NCBI GenBank assembly: GCA_023417975.1
Contig: JAEZDX010000640.1
Span: 1-19,870 of the forward strand
Length of the DNA stretch: 19,870 bases
Direction: 5' to 3'
Source of the DNA: Bacillota bacterium
Lineage (GTDB): Bacteria > Bacillota > Clostridia > Clostridiales > Clostridiaceae
Position 1 is the first letter of the stretch; each line of letters starts with the position of its first letter. The translations under genes were made by a program, and so were the position numbers. Positions 7,301-13,852 of the stretch are shown here, piece by piece. The notes beneath the pieces are model-generated. The model did no database searches, was not told the origin of the DNA, and saw only the letters and a list, made by a program, of their open reading frames with translations.

Positions 7301-7960
7301 ATGACATTAGGAGAAAAAATTAAATTATTAAGAAATGAAAAAGGGATTACACAGGAAGCACTGGCAGAAAAGTTAAACGTATCTCGTTCTGCTATTGCAA
7401 AATGGGAAGCAAATAGTGGAGTTCCAGAAGTGAGTAACCTTAAAATAATATCAAAGCTTTTTGATATTAGTGTTGATGAACTTTTAGATGATACAAAAAA
7501 GATAAAGAAAACCGAGACTAAGGATGATAAAATATTTGATTGTAGTGAATATGCAGGAAAATATTATGATATTGAACTAAATGGGTGGAATGATGGGGTA
7601 GTTGATATTCTTATTATTGGAGAAGATGAAGAATTTCTTTTTTACAAAAAGTCGGTTAAAAATAGGCCTGTGTACGGAATGATTGGAAAAAAGTACATTT
7701 TGTCAGTGAAAGTATCAAAACTGTCTAATTTTCCGCATGATGATATTTGTTCAATAAATAGAAATTATTTTTGTGGAAAGCGCGTATTCATTGAATTGGC
7801 TTCCAGAAAAGGATTAATAAAAGGATTTTTTGATTTTCGCAATGATGATTATGTCGATGTTATAGTCGATTCTTTTTCTGAATCAAAAGTTCTATTAAAG
7901 TTTGGTAAGGAAATAAATATGGATGCTATTTCAAAAATAGAAGAATTAGTTTTATTATAA
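7301..7960 (+). CDS. XRE-family helix-turn-helix regulator with uncharacterised C-terminal domain
   Basis: 219 residues. The N-terminal ~62 residues are a textbook Cro/C1-type HTH (LGEKIKLLRNEKGITQEALA, then SRSAIAKWEANSGVPEVSNL, ending ISVDELL). After a lysine-rich linker, residues ~75-219 form a beta-rich domain (YYDIELNGWNDGVVDILIIG; FLFYKKSVKNRPVYGMIGKK) that I do not recognise. It is reminiscent of small sensor domains attached to clostridial regulators. There is no membrane segment. ATG 7301 follows AGAGGATG at a suitable distance. It stands alone, with a hairpin-rich leader upstream and a terminator at 8002. No neighbouring target gene is evident. Confidence 0.85.
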   Translation: MTLGEKIKLLRNEKGITQEALAEKLNVSRSAIAKWEANSGVPEVSNLKIISKLFDISVDELLDDTKKIKKTETKDDKIFDCSEYAGKYYDIELNGWNDGVVDILIIGEDEEFLFYKKSVKNRPVYGMIGKKYILSVKVSKLSNFPHDDICSINRNYFCGKRVFIELASRKGLIKGFFDFRNDDYVDVIVDSFSESKVLLKFGKEINMDAISKIEELVLL

Positions 7961-8001
7961 AGAAAAAGTAATTCGGGATTACAGGAAGAATTCTGTGCCG
8001 T

Positions 8002-8028
8002 ATGGTGAAAAATTTATCACCATGTTTT
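8002..8028 (+). terminator. Terminator of the XRE gene
   Basis: ATGGTGA (8002-8008) pairs with TCACCAT (8017-8023), followed by GTTTTATT. It lies 42 bases past the XRE stop. Confidence 0.75.
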
Positions 8029-8099
8029 ATTAGGTATTATTCTGCTCAAGTTCCGATTTATAGTGTAGATATTACGCAGTTATTCTTATAAAACACATC

Positions 8100-8131
8100 A
8101 AAGGATAAGTCATTAGAGTGCCTTATCCTTT
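8100..8131. terminator. Hairpin between convergent XRE and YtaF-like genes
   Basis: AAAGGATAAG (8100-8109) is the exact reverse complement of CTTATCCTTT (8122-8131), with a 12-base loop. Arms of A and T runs on both sides make it a plausible bidirectional terminator. It is the best candidate for ending the leftward YtaF-like transcript. Confidence 0.6.
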
Positions 8132-8212
8132 ATCTTGTGGACAATATGCAGTTTTGAAGGTGCAATCGAGTGAACTAAATATAGTTTTTGCAACAATATA
8201 AATTTAAGTGCG

Positions 8213-8761
8213 TTAATCAAAAAGCTGTAATATGCCCATTAATATCATCATAATACCTGATATAATCGTAGCTTTTCTCCCTATATTAAGCTTAGCGGTA
8301 AATTTAGTTCCGTAATTTGCTAAGAAAAAGATTATAAAGCTGATTATAAAGTATGGTAAAGATACCATAATTGGTCCATATCCTAATAGTCCTGAGCTAA
8401 CAGAGCTTCCTATGTCATCAAGTGCTAATAGAATGCCAACTGTAATCGCTTCTGTATTAGTGATTATATTGTATTTTTTTAAGTCATTATTATCTTTTTT
8501 ATCAAAAGAATGATAAATCATTCTTGATCCCATTAAGATAAGTATAGACATACTGAGGATTGTACAAGTATTCTCATTTAGAAAGTGAGATATTGCTCCA
8601 CCTGACAGAGATGAGATAAAAGAAACTGCAAAAGCCATTAATGATATTAATATATTTTTAAAAATCGGTACTTTCTTTCCGGATATACTATAAGCTATAC
8701 CAATTCCCATATTATCTATGCTGTTTAGAACAGCTATAAAAAACAAATAAATTATATGCAT
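8213..8761 (-). CDS. ytaF: YtaF/MntP-like sporulation membrane protein
   Basis: 182 residues with six membrane segments arranged as two repeats of three. Each repeat carries an acidic residue in its first helix: Asp16 in LNSIDNMGIGIAY, and Asp115/Asp116 in TEAITVGILLALDDIGSS. This matches the YtaF family, related to the MntP manganese exporters and named as a sporulation membrane protein in Bacillus; transport activity is not established. I chose ATG 8761 because AAGGAGG lies 9 bases upstream on the minus strand; the GTG at 8767 would be only 3 bases from it. It is a single gene with its 5' side facing a 520-base non-coding stretch. Its presence supports a spore-forming host. Confidence 0.8.
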   Translation of the reverse strand: MHIIYLFFIAVLNSIDNMGIGIAYSISGKKVPIFKNILISLMAFAVSFISSLSGGAISHFLNENTCTILSMSILILMGSRMIYHSFDKKDNNDLKKYNIITNTEAITVGILLALDDIGSSVSSGLLGYGPIMVSLPYFIISFIIFFLANYGTKFTAKLNIGRKATIISGIMMILMGILQLFD

Positions 8762-8767
8762 AACCAC

Positions 8768-9282
8768 TAACCTCCTTATGAATTTTTCTTCAGCATACTG
8801 TTACTCAGACATCACGATTAGTCATAATATGCTGATAAGTACATCATTCTTTATTTCTAAACTAAATTTAGAGGTTAGAATTTTAGACCATAATTTATTA
8901 ATTACTACATTATATTAACTTAAGTAAAACTTGTCTTTGGTATTCATTCGACAAATAATGCATAATTCATATTTTATTTTATCCACCAAGGGAAGCCTAT
9001 GTTAATATGATAAATAAGTATTTTAAACTCTAATTTTTTTTTCATCAGTAGTGCAATCACAGGAACAGTACCTCCTTTACCATGTCTCGAAGAGCACATA
9101 TGAGAGCTGTTAATTCAATCTCATACAGCTCATATTGATACAAAATTAAAGGATTTTAAGTTTAGAGAACCAATATATTCAATATGTTATAAATATTTGT
9201 AAATTTGAATTATATAATACATAGTAGAATAAGCGTACAGTTACTTATGATTTATTATAATATTATATAAGGGGGGATGATT
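8768..9282. other. 515-base AT-rich intergenic region
   Basis: No convincing gene. It should contain the divergent promoters of the YtaF-like gene and the lipoprotein gene. The one clear structure is an imperfect inverted repeat, ATATGAGAGCTGT (9098-9110) against ACAGCTCATAT (9125-9135), without a T-run, so it is not a standard terminator. A minus-strand open frame of about 28 codons begins near 9080 behind AAAGGAGG but looks random beyond its start. Confidence 0.5.
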
Positions 9283-9717
9283 ATGAAACATAAGTTTGTA
9301 CTTATAGTATTCATCTTTTGTTTAATTTTAATGGGGTGTCAGAGTATATCCAAATCAATTGAAGATGCTTCAAAAGAATCTATTCAATTAACAAAAGAAT
9401 ATAGTTGGAATAGTATAGATAATAAATATGAAAAAGAAATATCAGCCTTAATATCCAATATTGGGGATATTAGTAAAATTAAAATTGCTCTTAATAGAGT
9501 TATAATAAAAGAAACATTACCAGATGTGACAGGCAAAGAAACCTACCATATTACTATTGTGAAAGATGACGGAAAAAAATCAGGATATGAATTATGGAAA
9601 TTATCAGATGATGAATATTATGTTGAAACAGATGGACCAATAGATGCTCAAAAGATGTGGACTATTAAGGATGTTGATATGACGCTTAAAGGAATACTTG
9701 AGAAGTATCTTAAATAA
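9283..9717 (+). CDS. Small predicted lipoprotein
   Basis: 144 residues. A short basic start (MKHKF) and hydrophobic core are followed by the lipobox LILMGC with Cys19, so it should be lipidated and anchored outside the cytoplasmic membrane. The mature part (~125 residues) is charged and mixed alpha/beta. It contains two strand-like segments (ETYHITIVKDDGKKSGYELW and DDEYYVETDG) that would suit a small DUF-type domain; I do not recognise the family. ATG 9283 is preferred, with GGGGGG 4-6 bases upstream; the ATG at 9277 abuts the G-run. It is monocistronic by position, and no clear terminator follows. Confidence 0.8.
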   Translation: MKHKFVLIVFIFCLILMGCQSISKSIEDASKESIQLTKEYSWNSIDNKYEKEISALISNIGDISKIKIALNRVIIKETLPDVTGKETYHITIVKDDGKKSGYELWKLSDDEYYVETDGPIDAQKMWTIKDVDMTLKGILEKYLK

Positions 9718-10394
9718 ATTAATATAATATAAATTACGGCTAAGCCCGTGGACCACAGCCTATAACTTTTCCATGACGAATCTATTGTCCTTAGGAATGC
9801 GTCTATTTTCTTTTTATCCTCTACAGTGAAGGGCTTAATTCTTTCACTTTGATCGTAAAATATAATTAACATTTCATTACTAAATTACTTTTTTGCTCTT
9901 AACTCAATAATACAACCCCAAAGCGTTAGAATTGATAATATAATTATTGAAATGCAAAAAAACGATCAAAAGGAGTTTGTATTATTGCTAAGTAATTCTA
10001 CAGTAAGTTTAATACTACATAGCACAATAACAATAATAGATTCAAACATTAAGTACTTATATTTAGACATACCAACACACCTTTATAAATGTTAATTAAT
10101 GACTTTTTTTATATAAACATTAAATATTACAAAGATATTCTGTCATACTTCATTTATTTATGTAAATGGTGTAGTATTCTGCATAAATGGATAAAATCCA
10201 TAATCCTGCCGTTTTACCATAAGCTCTAATTAGTGTTCAATTATAGCTGCAGCTCACTATAAATCATTAATGGATTAACATAATTTTTATGATATGGTAA
10301 ATAATCTTATAAATGACTAGTGCAGTATAAAGTATGGTGCTATTATTTATATTATACTGCTTGTTAAATTAAAATTATATTAAGGAGCAAGATT
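9718..10394. other. 677-base gene-poor region
   Basis: Very AT-rich with no long gene. A minus-strand open frame of 74 codons (9648-9872) overlaps the lipoprotein 3' end. Its first ~35 residues (MLIIFYDQSERIKPF, then DKKKIDAFLRTIDSSW) look protein-like but the rest is antisense to the lipoprotein, so at most this is a gene remnant. A better small ORF lies at 9966-10070 (minus). GCAGTATAA (10322-10330) and TTATACTGC (10352-10360) form a 9-bp inverted repeat upstream of the small gene at 10395. Confidence 0.5.
9966..10070 (-). CDS. Candidate 34-residue single-span membrane peptide
   Basis: ATG at 10070 on the minus strand follows AAAGGTG at 7 bases. The peptide starts with a basic segment (MSKYKYLMF), has one hydrophobic helix (ESIIVIVLCSIKLTVELL) and a polar tail (SNNTNSF). 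The good ribosome binding site and the membrane-peptide layout argue for a real small gene; in such AT-rich DNA a 34-codon frame can also arise by chance. Function unknown. Type I toxin-like peptides have this size and shape, but no antitoxin RNA was identified. Confidence 0.3.
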   Translation of the reverse strand: MSKYKYLMFESIIVIVLCSIKLTVELLSNNTNSF

Positions 10395-10416
10395 ATGGAT
10401 TTTAATGTTTCTACTT
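10370..10416 (+). repeat. Duplicated 5' segment of a small-protein gene, copy 2 (intact gene)
   Basis: Counterpart of 271-317, with 43 of 47 positions shared by eye. It includes the AAGGAG site and the first codons of the small membrane protein gene that continues intact here. Confidence 0.75.
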
Positions 10417-10562
10417 TAATATTTACTATAATAAACTTTATAGTAATGGGGTCTATAATATATTTAATTTATAGGGGTTTACATTCTTTTAAACGAACTA
10501 AAGCTATGGATAGAAAGCTAGATAGAATTCTTGAATTGCTTGAAAACAACAGGGATGAATAG
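10395..10562 (+). CDS. 55-residue small membrane protein
   Basis: ATG 10395 follows AAGGAG at about 8 bases. The peptide has one membrane helix (about residues 7-27, LIFTIINFIVMGSIIYLIYR), then a basic amphipathic tail with heptad-like spacing (MDRKLDRILELLENN). This is the common layout of small clostridial membrane proteins of unknown role, possibly binding or modulating a larger membrane partner. A truncated paralogue of its start lies directly after an FtsX-like permease at 296, which hints that this family accompanies ABC permeases; here it has no such partner. A terminator follows at 10600. Confidence 0.65.
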   Translation: MDFNVSTLIFTIINFIVMGSIIYLIYRGLHSFKRTKAMDRKLDRILELLENNRDE

Positions 10563-10599
10563 TAAATCGGTAGAAATTAAGCTTTTTATATGTATGAAA

Positions 10600-10632
10600 A
10601 TAGCCCAACTGAGGTTTTATCGGTTGGGCTAT
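10600..10632 (+). terminator. Terminator of the small membrane protein gene
   Basis: ATAGCCCAAC (10600-10609) is the exact reverse complement of GTTGGGCTAT (10623-10632), with a 13-base loop and a weak, AT-rich tail. Confidence 0.7.
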
Positions 10633-10742
10633 AATTTATATGTAATATATGCAATTATAATCCTTTGGCAAAAACATTCTTATAATGTCTGTAGGTGAAT
10701 GATACTATTATATGGTAAGGCTCATTGGGACTTGTAGGATAC

Positions 10743-10849
10743 TATAGATAGAACACAAAAAGTCTATAACATTCTGCTTTCGCAAAAATCCGTGAAGATT
10801 GGATCTTTTGCTCGGCACAATATAAGACTTTTAATGTGTTCTATATAAC
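10743..10849 (+). ncRNA. Foldback element E1 upstream of the WYL regulator gene
   Basis: A 107-nt imperfect hairpin. From base to tip: AGAACACA (10750-10757) pairs with 10835-10842; AAAAGTCT (10758-10765) with 10825-10832; ATTcTGC (10771-10777) with GCAcAAT (10815-10821); GCAAAA plus ATCC (10782-10791) with GGAT plus TTTTGC (10801-10811). The apical loop is 9 nt, GTGAAGATT (10792-10800). There is no T-run and no coding frame. It begins TATAGATA and ends TATAAC, as does E2, and it ends 40 nt before the WYL gene start. I interpret it as a structured 5' leader or foldback mobile element. I do not recognise a known riboswitch or T-box. Confidence 0.6.
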
Positions 10850-10889
10850 TTAAATATGAGAAAAATATGTCGCAGCAATGAGGTGCATT

Positions 10890-11852
10890 ATGCCAAAAAA
10901 TGATAATATGCTAGCAATTTTATGGATGCTGAATTCAGGTGGAAAAATAACTGCAAAGCAAATATCCGAAAGGTTAGAAATAAACATAAGGTCAGTTTAT
11001 CGTTATATAGATGCATTGTGTGTTAGTGGAGTGCCAATAATATCGGAGCCTGGTCATAATGGGGGATATAGTTTGCTTAACAATTTTATTCGAACACCCC
11101 TATTTTTTGACGTTGAAGAGAAAAAATCACTTTTGCATCCCGCCAATATTGCAATGGAAGCAGGATATCCTTTTATGGAAGCACTAAATAGTGCAACATC
11201 AAAGTTAAAGATGTTCTCGAATCAAGAACAAGAAGAAGTTCTCAATCGGCATTTAGTAGGATTTGAAGTAGTGAGCCGTATTTGTGATCCAGCTGTCAAA
11301 CCTATATTAATGGAAATTGAGCAAGCTGTTGCTAATGAATGCTCTGTGGAAATTGATTACTGTGCACGTAATGACGGGCATCCTAAGCATAGGGTTGTTG
11401 ACCCCTATGGGATGCTTTACTGGAACGATAAATGGTATACTATTGCATTTTGCCATCTTAGGAATGAAATTCGCAGCTTTAGGGTAGATAGAATAGCAAA
11501 TATTATAAGCACTAAAAATACGTTTAAGCGTCCTGAAGCTTTTTCAGCACGTGAGTTTTTTACAAAAAACTTATTGCCGAATGTGGAAAGCAAAGTAGGA
11601 TTTTGCACTTTAGTAATTGAGGGTAAGTCAGAAGCATTGAATGACCTTTGCTCACATTGGTTTTTAGGGTATCATCTTATAGAACGAACTGAATGCAGAG
11701 CGAATTTTTTAATGGATGAAAAGTCAATACATACCTATGTTACTCATATTCTACTTCAATATGGTAAATCAATAAAGGTGCTGGAACCAAATAGTTTTAA
11801 AGATGCTATGGCAGCAATTCTTAGAGATTTGATGGACCATTATCTTCACTGA
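10890..11852 (+). CDS. WYL-domain (YafY/DeoR-like) transcriptional regulator
   Basis: 320 residues. The N-terminal ~60 residues are an HTH_11-type winged helix (MLAILWMLNSGGKITAKQIS, then VYRYIDALCVSGVPI, ending GGYSL). Residues ~150-205 form the WYL domain, with the signature DKWYTIAFCHLRNEIRSFRVDRI and the preceding PYGMLYW strand. The C-terminal ~90 residues fit the WCX extension. WYL proteins bind nucleic acid or small ligands and usually control a neighbouring gene, here plausibly the DJ-1/PfpI gene that follows. ATG 10890 is chosen because GAGGTG lies about 5 bases upstream; the ATG at 10878 lacks a site. Foldback element E1 ends 40 nt before the start, and the stop codon lies inside a perfect 14-bp hairpin. 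Confidence 0.9.
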   Translation: MPKNDNMLAILWMLNSGGKITAKQISERLEINIRSVYRYIDALCVSGVPIISEPGHNGGYSLLNNFIRTPLFFDVEEKKSLLHPANIAMEAGYPFMEALNSATSKLKMFSNQEQEEVLNRHLVGFEVVSRICDPAVKPILMEIEQAVANECSVEIDYCARNDGHPKHRVVDPYGMLYWNDKWYTIAFCHLRNEIRSFRVDRIANIISTKNTFKRPEAFSAREFFTKNLLPNVESKVGFCTLVIEGKSEALNDLCSHWFLGYHLIERTECRANFLMDEKSIHTYVTHILLQYGKSIKVLEPNSFKDAMAAILRDLMDHYLH

Positions 11853-11874
11853 CCGAATTTGTCAGTGAAGATAA
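11840..11874 (+). repeat. Perfect 14-bp hairpin spanning the WYL gene stop codon
   Basis: TTATCTTCACTGAC (11840-11853) is the exact reverse complement of GTCAGTGAAGATAA (11861-11874), with a 7-base loop. The TGA stop (11850-11852) is in the left arm. No T-run follows, so it is either a non-canonical terminator, an mRNA-stabilising hairpin or an operator. Confidence 0.6.
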
Positions 11875-11911
11875 TATACAATAAATCCAGATGGAGTTTG
11901 ATACCATCCTG

Positions 11912-12019
11912 TATAGATATCCAACTTCAACTATTAACTTCAGCTTGCCTGATAACTCGTTGAAGATTCGAGATTTTCAAACAAGCTGAAGTTAAGTTTT
12001 CGTAGTGGATACCTATAAC
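11912..12019 (+). ncRNA. Foldback element E2 upstream of the DJ-1/PfpI gene
   Basis: 108 nt, starting TATAGATA and ending TATAAC like E1. The base stem has TATCCA (11918-11923) with TGGATA (12006-12011). The main stem is TTAACTTCAGCTTG (11934-11947) with CAAGCTGAAGTTAA (11982-11995). The tip is CTCG (11956-11959) with CGAG (11969-11972) closing the 9-nt loop TTGAAGATT (11960-11968). It contains CTTCAACTATTAAC (11925-11938), shared exactly with E3. It ends 37 nt before the DJ-1/PfpI start. Stem sequences differ from E1 but pairing, length and loop are kept. Confidence 0.6.
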
Positions 12020-12056
12020 AAATAGCAACAATAAAATGAATGTGGAGGAGTAGAAA

Positions 12057-12683
12057 ATGAAGAATACAGTATATCTTTATGTATTTGATACAATGGCAGA
12101 CTGGGAAATAGGCTATTTAACCGCTGAAATCAACTCGGGAAGGTACTACAAAAAGGGATTAATGCCGCTAAAAGTAGTAACTGTAGGAATTACCAAGACC
12201 CCTATTACTTCAATGGGAGGTCTGAAAATATTACCGGAAATTGAGCTTAAGGACTGTAGTTTTAAGGATGCTGCTGCTTTGATTCTTCCTGGTGGAAATA
12301 CATGGACAGAAGCAATTCACGCTCCCATTATAAGAATGGCTGAAAAATATATAGAGAAAGGTATAGTTGTAGGGGCGATTTGTGGCGCTACAATAGGACT
12401 TGCTATGGGGGGAGTATTGGATCAACGAGACCATACAAGCAATGACCTTGGGTATCTTAAAATGGTCTGTCCTAGTTATGCTGGAGAGATGTATTATAAG
12501 CAGGAAGGCGCAGTAACTGATGGAAGCTTGATTACTGCTTCTGGAATAGCTCCTCTTGAATTTGCTTTGCATATATTGAAAATTCTAGATGTATTCTTAC
12601 CGCAAACCCTAGATTCCTGGTACAAGCTTTATAAAACCCAAGAGTCAAAATATTTCTTTGAGCTTATGAACTCAATTCAATAA
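12057..12683 (+). CDS. DJ-1/PfpI-family protein
   Basis: 208 residues, close to the family's usual length, cytoplasmic. The flavodoxin-like fold is clear: strand VYLYVFDTMADWEIGY with Glu17; AALILPGGNTW (73-83); and the nucleophile elbow VVGAICGATIGLA with Cys109. Members include proteases, glyoxalases/deglycases, chaperones and amidotransferase-like enzymes; the activity here cannot be told from sequence. ATG 12057 follows GGAGGAG at about 7 bases. It lies behind the WYL regulator, a pairing that suggests control by it. A foldback element (E2) occupies most of the 204-base gap, so the two genes probably respond to the same signal, or the element governs read-through. Confidence 0.9.
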   Translation: MKNTVYLYVFDTMADWEIGYLTAEINSGRYYKKGLMPLKVVTVGITKTPITSMGGLKILPEIELKDCSFKDAAALILPGGNTWTEAIHAPIIRMAEKYIEKGIVVGAICGATIGLAMGGVLDQRDHTSNDLGYLKMVCPSYAGEMYYKQEGAVTDGSLITASGIAPLEFALHILKILDVFLPQTLDSWYKLYKTQESKYFFELMNSIQ

Positions 12684-12830
12684 ATGGCTTAAATAAGTGC
12701 AATAACCTTTAAATTACAAGGAAATATATTGGCTTCTATTCTATTTTTATCTGGTGAATGTGTATGGATTGTTAGATTATTGAAGAAAAAGAGACAATGA
12801 ATGGCATTACAATATAATTAATATTATTTT

Positions 12831-12857
12831 AGGGGAACTCACAGTTCCCCTAAAAAA
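12831..12857. terminator. Bidirectional terminator after the DJ-1/PfpI gene
   Basis: AGGGGAACT (12831-12839) and AGTTCCCCT (12843-12851) form a perfect 9-bp stem with a 3-base loop. TTTT precedes it and AAAAAA follows, so the T-run is strongest for leftward transcription. It can also end the rightward DJ-1/PfpI transcript. Confidence 0.75.
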
Positions 12858-12939
12858 CAGATTAAATCAACACTATTCTTAAACATAGTCTAGATTTTAA
12901 ACCAAAGGCTGGAATTGTATGATAAGCTACCACCATGCC

Positions 12940-12956
12940 ACCGCTTCAGAAGCGGT
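12940..12956. repeat. Short GC-rich palindrome
   Basis: ACCGCTT-CAG-AAGCGGT is a 7-bp perfect stem with a 3-base loop, 26 bases beyond the stop of the small leftward ORF. There is no T-run on either strand, so it is a weak terminator or an operator candidate. Confidence 0.4.
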
Positions 12957-12981
12957 TTAGTTCTAAAAGAAGATTACGTAT

Positions 12982-13113
12982 TTAACCTTTTTTCTTTATT
13001 TCATCTAAAATAGTAAATGTACAGAAGAATATTGTAAAAATAATTCCTATACACATAAAAATAATTACCCAAGTATTACTTTCCTCAACAGTGGTATTAT
13101 TTTTTTCGCCCAT
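12982..13113 (-). CDS. Candidate 43-residue small membrane protein
   Basis: It starts MGEKNNTTVEE and has one long hydrophobic segment (NTWVIIFMCIGIIFTIFFC), ending in a basic tail (ILDEIKKKG). ATG 13113 has GGAAAGGG upstream at a rather long distance. The same frame stays open to an ATG at 13164 (60 residues), but that start has AAAGG immediately against it and no spacing. The charged ends and clean membrane span suggest a real small protein. It is divergent from the ars operon, whose promoter lies 150 bases away. Family and role unknown. Confidence 0.4.
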   Translation of the reverse strand: MGEKNNTTVEESNTWVIIFMCIGIIFTIFFCTFTILDEIKKKG

Positions 13114-13262
13114 TAAAACTGGCGCCCTTTCCAAAGCAAAATGTAATAAAAGTAATTGGTCCATCCTTTGTTACAATTGTGCAGAATACTTGGACTTAAA
13201 GTCTCCGCCCTTGGAATTATAATTTCAATAGGTTAAGACAGTGTTAAATATTTTGTATATGG

Positions 13263-13291
13263 TTGCAAAACCGCTTCACTCGTCATATGAT
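13263..13291 (+). promoter_or_regulatory. Predicted promoter of the ars operon
   Basis: TTGCAA (13263-13268) and TATGAT (13286-13291) are separated by exactly 17 bases. AT-rich imperfect dyads follow at once (TTGAATATGTTCATAAATAT, about 13296-13315), the position where ArsR repressors usually bind. The operator assignment is inference. Confidence 0.5.
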
Positions 13292-13327
13292 TATAATTGA
13301 ATATGTTCATAAATATGCGGAATTTAT

Positions 13328-13341
13328 ACCTTAATAATTCT
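13328..13341 (+). repeat. Leader repeat before arsR (copy 1)
   Basis: ACCTTAATAATTCT occurs here and again at 13778-13791. Each copy is followed about 15-20 bases later by a second shared motif, ATAAATTT. The repeats precede arsR and acr3 respectively and may be a duplicated leader or operator. Confidence 0.55.
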
Positions 13342-13393
13342 TCGGAAAAAAATGAATTATAAATTTCCGTAGCAATAAAGGGAGGGTACAATA

Positions 13394-13777
13394 ATGGATC
13401 TGATACAGGTGATGAAAGCACTTGGCGATGAGACACGGATGAGGATATTAAATTTACTTAAAGATGGAGACCTCTGTGTTTGTGAAATAGAAGTTTTGCT
13501 GGAAGTGAATCAATCAAATACTTCAAGGCATTTAAACAAATTAACCAATGCACAGATTATTGAGTACTATAAAGTCGCCAAATACGTTTATTATAAACTT
13601 AATGAAGATACATTAAAGCAATATCCGTTTATCAAGGAAGTTATAGAAACAGAAGCAATAAAGCTTAAGCAATGCAAAGTGGACTGTGAAAGACTTGAAA
13701 AATATAGAAAAACCAACTTGAACTGCGACGATCTCAAGGAAGGTAAAGTTTGCTTTGATAAAGATGCGGAAATCTAA
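13394..13777 (+). CDS. arsR: ArsR-family metalloregulator of the ars operon
   Basis: A 127-residue winged-helix repressor released from DNA by As(III)/Sb(III). The start LIQVMKALGDETRMRILNLL is followed by the metal-binding helix motif DLCVCEIEVLL with Cys28 and Cys30, then the recognition helix QSNTSRHLNKL. Four more cysteines lie in the tail (Cys94, Cys98, Cys111, Cys120) and could form or extend the As(III) site. ATG 13394 follows GGGAGGG at 6 bases. It is the first gene of arsR-acr3-arsC, 75 bases before acr3. It probably represses its own promoter at 13263. Confidence 0.92.
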   Translation: MDLIQVMKALGDETRMRILNLLKDGDLCVCEIEVLLEVNQSNTSRHLNKLTNAQIIEYYKVAKYVYYKLNEDTLKQYPFIKEVIETEAIKLKQCKVDCERLEKYRKTNLNCDDLKEGKVCFDKDAEI

Positions 13778-13791
13778 ACCTTAATAATTCT
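13778..13791 (+). repeat. Leader repeat before acr3 (copy 2)
   Basis: Exact second copy of ACCTTAATAATTCT (13328-13341), placed immediately after the arsR stop, with the same downstream ATAAATTT motif. It is about the same distance ahead of its gene as copy 1. Confidence 0.55.
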
Positions 13792-13852
13792 CCCAGATAA
13801 ATTCAATGATAAATTTATGCATCTATATTTTGAAATAAGAGGAGTGATCAAT

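Noticed and set aside
8994..9080. Minus-strand mini-ORF starting GTG behind AAAGGAGG (VIALLMKKKLEF...)
   Set aside because: It is short, has no membrane or toxin signature beyond the first residues, and the A-run coding for lysines looks like AT-rich chance sequence.
9648..9872. 74-codon minus-strand frame overlapping the lipoprotein 3' end
   Set aside because: Its second half is antisense to a real gene and there is no clear ribosome binding site; only the first ~35 residues look protein-like, so it is mentioned as a possible remnant only.
9952..10095. 47-codon plus-strand frame (MQKNDQKEF...)
   Set aside because: No ribosome binding site at the ATG, and it is antisense to the better-supported 34-residue ORF.
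10743..10849. E1 as a T-box or known riboswitch
   Set aside because: No T-box sequence (TGGNACCGCG), no known aptamer consensus recognised, and no terminator T-run after the hairpin.
10743..12019. Reading the foldback elements as integron attC sites around a gene cassette
   Set aside because: attC sites have conserved outer boxes (RYYYAAC/GTTRRRY) and a variable centre; here the centre loop is the conserved part, and no integrase is present.
12231..12572. 113-codon minus-strand frame
   Set aside because: Antisense shadow of the DJ-1/PfpI gene, which has an intact catalytic motif and ribosome binding site.
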